Source: Neoceratodus forsteri
Lineage: Eukaryota; Chordata; Ceratodontiformes; Ceratodontidae
DNA: 64,000 bases
Assembly: GCA_016271365.2 (NCBI GenBank)
Contig: CM057458.1
Coordinates: forward strand, 198,930,501 to 198,994,500
Reading direction: 5' to 3'
Part shown: positions 57,922-64,000 of the stretch, piece by piece
Numbering within the stretch: the first letter of the stretch is position 1
Layout: each line of letters starts with the position of its first letter
Made by a program: the position numbers and the translations under genes
The notes under the pieces: generated by a model
The model's database searches: none
Seen by the model: only the letters and a program-made list of their open reading frames with translations
Told to the model about the DNA's origin: nothing

Positions 57922-58176
57922 GTCAGTGGCTCAGTAGGTAGCACACTCGCCTCTGAGGCCGGGAGATCAGAGGGCTGTGGGTTCAGTTCCCACATCTGGC
58001 ACTTGGGTTAATATCCCAGTACTGACACTGTAGTGCAGCATGGGGGGGGGGTGCTGCACTTCTGAGGTGCCGTCTTTCGGTTGAGACGTTAAACTGAGGT
58101 CCCATCTGCCTGGATTGGTGGTAGTTCAGGTGGATGTTAAAGATCCCATGGCACTTATCGAAAAAGAGAAGGGGAA
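57922..58176 (+). repeat. tRNA-derived SINE (copy 2), split by the Tx1 LINE
   Basis: Head GTCAGTGGCTCAGTAGG with box A TGGCTCAGTAGG (57927-57938) and box B GGTTCAGTTCC (57980-57990). A G-run spacer follows, then the core GTCTTTCGGTTGAGACGTTA and AAAGATCCCATGGCACTTATCG. It stops at AGGGGAA (58170-58176), where the T-tract of the minus-strand LINE begins. It is the same family, same breakpoint and same relative orientation as 2072-2324. Confidence 0.9.
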
Positions 58177-58449
58177 TTTTTTATTGGAAAACAATATAAG
58201 AAAACAAAAACTCAAGACAAATCAAAAAATAATCACATCATCATACATAAAGGCAAAAAACAGAAAAAAAAAATCTTCAATACAGGTTAATAATAAGCAG
58301 AAAAAAACCCAGAAAATAGTATTGAAAAGAAGTCCCACAACTCAAACCCCCCCTCAGAAAACACCATTCAAGTAACCCCTTCAAATAAAATTAAAGGTAG
58401 CGCTCTCCACCAAAACGCCACTAAAGGTGCAGGTAAAGTTTTTTTTTCC

Positions 58450-61400
58450 TCAACAATAAATACTAGAAATTTCTTTCCTAATGTGCTCCCTTAGGTCTGT
58501 CAAAGAAACAATTTTTTGTTGCAGAACAAACATACATCGGTTGTGCCAGATACACCATTTGCAGACTGCAAACAGAACCCGCAATGTACCTGGAAAAAAA
58601 AAATTCCAACCAGGTCCAAATTCCCCATAAACTAACTCTGAATAAGTTAAATCAGAGAGCATAGGTAAAGCCCATGCCTGACTTAACTGAGTCCACAGTG
58701 GAGCAATATAAGGACAGTCAAAAAACAGGTGTGACATAGATTCAAGCGTACATGTACAGGTGTCCTGAACACAATACCTTTCAGACAATTGTTTGTGCGC
58801 TTGGTTTCCCTTAACATTTAATTTGTTGTGACAACACAACCACAGGGTATCCCACATTTTTTCTGGAATCCTACTTTCCAGCAATTGTTTTGTTAAACAT
58901 TGAGTATCACATGGTACATCAAAGCAGGGCGACAGCAAGAACATGGTTTGCAGAACTGAGGAATATAAGCGTTTTCTATGCTGTAGCAAGTCTAAATCAT
59001 AAGACACTTTCCATAATTTTACTTTTCTAAAGATTTCAATGAGGTATCCAGACGTCCCGGTCAGAATTTTGGTAAATGGTTTCCACACAGGGGCTTGCCA
59101 TTTATCCAAAAAATACTGAGAATGGGAGTAAAAACTAAGGGCCCAACAATCCGTCAGGTTGACTATACATGGAAAAATATTAGAATGGACAAAAATGGAA
59201 AAATAAAACAACACCGGGTTTACCATCTGAAGACCGCCCTGTTCAATAGGCCAGTAAGTAATGGATCTCTTCACAGGGTTTAGTCTGCTACCCCAAAGCA
59301 ACTGAAAAAATAAATTATAAAGACAGGCCTCAAGATGTAAGGGAAGGGGAAAAATATAACTACTTAATAAAAAAATAGGCAGAATGCAAGTTTTGAGCAG
59401 AAAAATCCGCTTCTTGTGGGACATAGGGAACCGCTTCCAGCGAACAATTTTGGATTCATCTACCTCCATAGATGAAACCCAGTTACATTCCACCGCCTCA
59501 GGTGGGCCAAAAGTAATACCCAAAATGCAAATTTTCTGAGATTGAACAATGATTCCTCCTATATCCGGAGATACCGTCTGTTGGGGAAGATGGACTGCAC
59601 AACCCACACTCTTCTGGGTATTTAACTCAGATCCAGAAATTAAGGAGAAGGAACGGATGATCTCAATCGCCCTCTCACCAGATGCTTGATCTGCTACTAG
59701 AATGCAAATGTCATCTGCATAAGCAAGAGTACTGGGAAAGGCGAGATCCAGTTTTATAGAGATATGTCTAATGGTCCCCTCCCCATTCAGTTTCCTGAGC
59801 AGAGGATCAATAGAAAAAACATACAGCAGGGGACTTAAAGGACATCCCTGACATACCCCTCTCTTGATAGGGATATGGGAGCCTTGTAATCCATTAACTA
59901 ATGGTGTTGTGCAGGCAGACCGATACAGATTCTTAATCCAACTCAGCAATTCTGCAGGTACCCCATACTTTGCCAGGACCGCAAATAAATAACTGTGGAA
60001 CCTGGTCAAAAACCTTAGTCTGATCTAAACTAAGGACATATCCTTGCGTGTCACTCCCGTCAAATACTTCCCGTAAAATTTTCAAATTGGAGAGCATAGA
60101 ACGATTTGGAATCGCACAAGTCTGAGTAGAAAAAATTACCAGGGTGGCAATCTGAGAGAGTCTATTGGAGACAATCTTACATAAGATCTTCCAATCGGAA
60201 TTTAACAAACTAATAGGATTCCAGTTGTCCAACTTTTCTTTATCATTTTTCTGTTTATATAAAAATCAAATAACTATCAGCAAATACGAGAGGAATAGGC
60301 AAGAGGCCTTGTAAAATGACATTATATACCTTTGTTAAATACGGTAACAATAAAGGTTTAGCTTTTTTATAGAACTCATTGGGAATGCCATCAGGACCAG
60401 GGATGACGGTAGTTTTCAAATGGCAAATAACAGAGTCAACTTCAGCATTAGTAATGGGCCAATAGGAAACATTAATACAATCAGGGGACAAGGTAGGAAC
60501 ATCTAAAGAACCCAAAAAACCATCCCAGGTCTCTGGCTCATATGCTTGCCCATATAAAGACAGAGCATAGAATGAAACCTCCTCCAAAATGGTATGAGTA
60601 TCACTAATCCGGGTGCCACAATGGGAGATCAAAGAGGGCATGTATTTAGACGCAACCTGTTGGTGGCTACTATCATAGGGGTTAACTACTTTAGCAGATC
60701 CCTTTCTCCCATACTTTTGTTCTAGAAACAGTGATGTCGTCCTCTCATACTGAGAGAAATGCATTTCAGTTTTGACCTGCTGGATCTGGGCAGAATAATC
60801 CAGACCCCATTCAGTATGCCAAGATAGTAATCTTTGTAAGTGCTGACGGCACTTAAGGTATTGGAAATAGCGATCTGAGGATTTTTGTTTAGAAAACTGT
60901 TTGCAAAATTTTTTAATAACAGATTTAGTATCCTGCCACCAAAAGGTTGAGTTATCATATAAGTCAAATACTGAAACCTTGTCTTGGAGAAGCCCATACA
61001 ACTCCTGCCACCCACCTTCCTCCCCCAAAACAGAAATATTCATCTTCTAGAATGTATGAGACACAGATTTGTTACTGGGACAACCGATGTTTAATAATAA
61101 CACACAATGATCTGAATACTCACATGGGAGAACTGAATACTGAACATTAGACAACCAATGAGAAAGAAAAAAGTAATCAATCTGTGTGGTAAATCTACCC
61201 CGGTGAAAAGTGTGTTCCGGCAGGTGTACACCAAAAGAAGCCCCATCACGCAAGTCAGCAGTGACATACAAAGTGTTAAGGAAGTTAGAATCTGAATATA
61301 ATTTTTGGGTATTCCAGTTTTGTCAGACAAGGCCAAAATACAGTTAAAATCCCCTCCAAAAATAACTGATTTGGATGAATGAAGAAAGGGCTGGATAGCT

Positions 61401-61800
61401 TTCAAGGTCTGAATCCGCTGAGTTTTAAGTTGAGGGTTATAAATATTAATAAACCCCATTCTTGTTGTTGGAGAATGACATCTAAAATAAGAACCCGACC
61501 CTGAATCAAATCGATTAGTCTTGTAACATGAATGTCCACCCCTTTCACCAGTATCCCCACTCCGGAACGCACGTCCTCAGCCAAGGACCAGAAAGACAGG
61601 CCATCCCTCCAATCCCTGGAGGCCTGCCCAATCTCTCTCAATGAGTGGAGCCTAGTGTACTGTAAAAAAATAATATGCAAAGGTAAGCACAAAAGGAGAG
61701 AAAAAATAGCCCGTCTCCATTTAACATTTTTAAGGCTATTAGCATTTACGCTACCAAAAGATAAGACATCCCCCATATCAGACATAGGTAAATTCAAGAT
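58450..61800 (-). pseudogene. Tx1-clade ORF2: endonuclease, RT, Cys/His C-terminus
   Basis: The endonuclease begins near 61770 (FGSVNANSLKNVKWRRAIF), then FLQYTRL where family members normally have LQET-type sequence, GVGILVKGVDI, GGDFNCILALSDKTG (61340-61370) and RFTTQIDYFFLSHWL...YSDHCVLLLN (61085-61200). RT starts with PGPDGIPNEFYKKA (60360-60410) and NWNPISLLNSDWKILCKIV (60170-60230), with motif A SLDQTKVFDQV (about 60010-60045). Motif B GVCQGCPLSPLLY and motif C LAYADDICIL (YADD at 59710-59721) lie in the 519-codon open part. The C-terminal motif is YCVQDTC...HLFFDC (58730-58800). At least three frameshifts (near 61430, 61060 and 60240, plus one near 59990) prevent a full protein. The RT catalytic pair is intact. 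Confidence 0.9.
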
Positions 61801-61965
61801 TTTTTTCTACCTCATCCCTTGCTTGGAGACTTCAACTTACATCATATTTTCTTATTAAGCTGGATGTTCCCAGAAACCTGCTCGGAATCAGTCAACATCT
61901 CAACCTGTAAAGATGCAACAGAGGAGGCATCAGAATCTTCCTCAGCATCAACTGCCTGCTTACGT

Positions 61966-63973
61966 TTATGTAAGACAGCAAAACGTTTTCACTACCACAT
62001 CAGAGGGTGGAGAGGCAGAAGGCAGGGGAACTCCTTTCAGAAGAAAGCTTCTTGTCTGCCTTCTGTTCCCCACTGGAACCCAATCCGTATCAACGGGTGG
62101 TGGCATGTTATCTTTAACACAGGGTGTAGCCGAAGTGCTAAGGGCTGGGGAATTCTCTTCAGCAACAGCTGGGGTAGAAACTGTATCAGGAGGTATTAAA
62201 CCCAAGTCTCCAGACACTAAGTCCGGACTAGATGTGGGCACTGTCAGGGATGTTGGCTCCAAATCCAGTTCAATCCATGAAGAAGAGGAACCAGAGGGGG
62301 AAGGGACTGGTGCAGAAGCAAAAGGCTGAAACTGAGCCCTAGCCTGAGCAGATCTTTGAGCCTGAGTAACAGCCTCATCCTGAGAGTCAGCAGGCATCAC
62401 TGGATTATTATGGGAGGCCCATGGACAATCTTTAAAGGAGTGTGAGGTTGCTTCGCACAAATTGCAATAGGATAGGTGAGGACAATTCAGACTCACATGT
62501 CCAGAACCCAGACATGAGGAGCATTTAAGTTGATCGCAAGCACTACTGAGATGGGTATGGGCCCCACACCGAAAACAAGATTTTGGTTGTCCTGGGTAAA
62601 ATACAACCCCCCTATCCCTACCTAGACAAAAACAACTCGGTAAGTGCTGTATACTCCCATTAACAATTGGCAATTTTACCTGAAGTTTTCACCCCCTGTC
62701 CAAAAAAACTCAGAGTCAATAATGGGATCAGGTAAACCCAACACTGTGCATTTAGTAGATAACCACCGCACAATGTCATCTATTGCCACCCCCCTCATTT
62801 TTAAACAAAACAGTGATATTCTTAATAGTTGGCTTAGTAAGGGGAATGGCAAAAAAAGGGGACCACAGCGGAGTATGACGAAATGCCTGATAACGATGCC
62901 AAAAGGTATCTAAACCTAAGGCAGTTTTAAAGCTGATATCAAAATAATTATCACCAGACGTATGGATTAAGGCATAAATTTCAGAGGGGGCAAATTGCAG
63001 ACTGAATTTAATCAATGTTTTCCCCACATATAGACGAACTGGAAATGTGTCTAACCCACCCCTATATCTAAGCCTGACAGCATTACGCCGCTTGGCCTGC
63101 TCAGGGGGGGAATGAAATAAGCCAGCAAAAAGTTTTAGGCCGCTGAGGGCCAGCAGATGGTCCAGGTGCTGAAGCAGCAAAGTCAGAGTTCGTATCCCGG
63201 ATAGAAGCATTCGTAGGTGGAGGCCTAGGGGTCTCACTAAGCACAACTGCCTGAAGTGAGCTGCCGCCTGTCCCCACCATATCTATAGGAGACGTACTAG
63301 TCAGAGGCAAAGTAGAAACCAAAGTGGGCAAAATAGGAGCCGGAGGCCCATCCCCAACACTAGTCTCTGTAGTGAAAATAGGCAAAGTTTCATGCAGCAA
63401 TGTCCCCTGTTCACAACCCTGCACCCCTCCTGCCTGCCAGGATGGGGGCTGGGAAAGACTTAAGCCCGAGAGTACATCCAAAGGGTCTGAAATATCCAAT
63501 AAGTCTCCTTGAGGAGTGGGGCCGGGTCGTGCAGGGGAGGTCCAGGAATCATATAATGGGGACTTCTCCCACCCTGCGCCCCGAAGAGCTGCAGCAATAG
63601 TTAACCCTGAAGCAGACAGGTGGGAATCAAACCCATGACCAGGGAAGCTGTGCAAGGCATCACCCGCCGTGACCTGCTGTTGGGGGCCCCGTAATCCACT
63701 CTCCACAACCTGTAACTGCACAGTACCTGACTGTTGTGATGGCAACTCTCCCGACTGTCCTGAAGAAGCAGACCATTGAACAGCAACACCAAAGTTGAGA
63801 TCCCTTGTCATTCCATCGCACTCCATACATGGAGGCAAAGCACCAGATCCCACTGCCATTATGGAGGAGCCGAGGGGAGACTCCTGGCACTCGTGAAGTA
63901 GTGAAACACTGCCAGTCTCCCCTGCCCCCGGCAATGCAGAGCCACACTGCACCGGAGCCACGATGGCTTTCAC
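61966..63973 (-). pseudogene. Tx1-clade ORF1 (gag-like, three CCHC zinc knuckles)
   Basis: The upstream part (63101-63973) is a Ser/Pro/Gly-rich region. The middle (62776-63110, other frame) reads RRNAVRLRYRGGLDTFPVRL and FAPSEIYALIHTSG, the conserved ORF1 region before the zinc knuckles. The downstream part (61966-62673) has three CX2CX4HX4C knuckles in a row: CFRCGAHTHLSSAC, CSSCLGSGHVSLNC and CNLCEATSHSFKDC (about 62430-62585). Zinc knuckles of this type bind the element's RNA. A frameshift near 63110 and another near 62700 split the frame. The start lies at or beyond the window edge. Confidence 0.85.
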
Positions 63974-64000
63974 CTCTGCTACCAGCTCCAGAATGCACTG

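Larger units (their letters stand above)
58177..64000 (-). mobile_element. Tx1-clade LINE copy 2 (5.8 kb in window)
   Basis: A T-tract at 58177-58182 (poly-A of the minus strand) follows the SINE directly. A 3' UTR of about 270 bp, ORF2 (58450-61797) and ORF1 (about 61966-63973 and beyond) follow in order on the minus strand. The 5' end lies outside the window. It is better preserved than copy 1: the last 519 codons of ORF2 are uninterrupted. Confidence 0.9.

Noticed and set aside
57927..57990. Functional tRNA gene
   Set aside because: Boxes A and B are present, but the sequence cannot be folded into a convincing cloverleaf with an acceptor stem, and it continues into a SINE body.

Overview
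This is nuclear DNA from a vertebrate with a large, retrotransposon-rich genome. The evidence is tRNA-derived SINEs with the MIR/CORE signature, several CR1-type LINEs, Tx1-clade and L1-type LINEs, and weak CpG content outside a few elements. No operons, rRNA or functional tRNA genes are present. CR1 3' ends with a 'cggcagataaggaccgcatggc'-like block and an 'attctatg'-type tail, together with Tx1 elements, suggest an amphibian (possibly a caecilian) or another non-mammalian vertebrate. That placement is inference. Nearly all recognisable coding sequence is decayed transposon sequence. The one candidate for host coding sequence is a 68-nt exon-like segment at 54902-54969. Layout: 1-2071 holds the 3' part of a Tx1-clade LINE (+), joined to an antisense tRNA-SINE (2072-2324). 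3790-5210 is a BED-finger (hAT-like) transposon remnant with a three-unit tandem repeat. 5220-7590 is the first of five copies of an unnamed 1.4-2.2 kb non-autonomous repeat with a hairpin at its 5' end, here called the HH family; the others are at 11739-13897, 25799-27659, 38652-40800 and 48627-50776. 7600-24470 is a nested pile of CR1 copies on both strands, containing HH copy A, a MITE, a 608-bp SINE-like retroposon and a second LINE type. 25138-25522 is a foldback MITE with TA target duplication. 30228-36920 holds L1-type sequence on the minus strand, whose ORF2 has lost its endonuclease and the RT core. 42533-46503 holds two related foldback elements built from repeats around GCCCGATC. 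47180-52800 is LINE sequence: a minus-strand C-terminal fragment and then a second CR1-type family split by HH copy D. 53500-57800 is a mixture of SINEs, LINE ends, a hairpin and the candidate exon. 57922-58176 is a second copy of the SINE seen at 2072, joined at exactly the same nucleotide to the 3' end of a second Tx1-clade LINE (58177-64000, minus strand, continuing out of the window). The most notable observation is that the two Tx1-clade LINEs at opposite ends of the window are inserted into the same base and the same orientation of the same SINE family, as expected of a SINE-targeting, site-specific retrotransposon. Other items worth follow-up are the HH family (T-run insertion, terminal hairpins, internal dyad-symmetric tandem array, isolated 3' ends), the foldback pair, and the exon-like segment.
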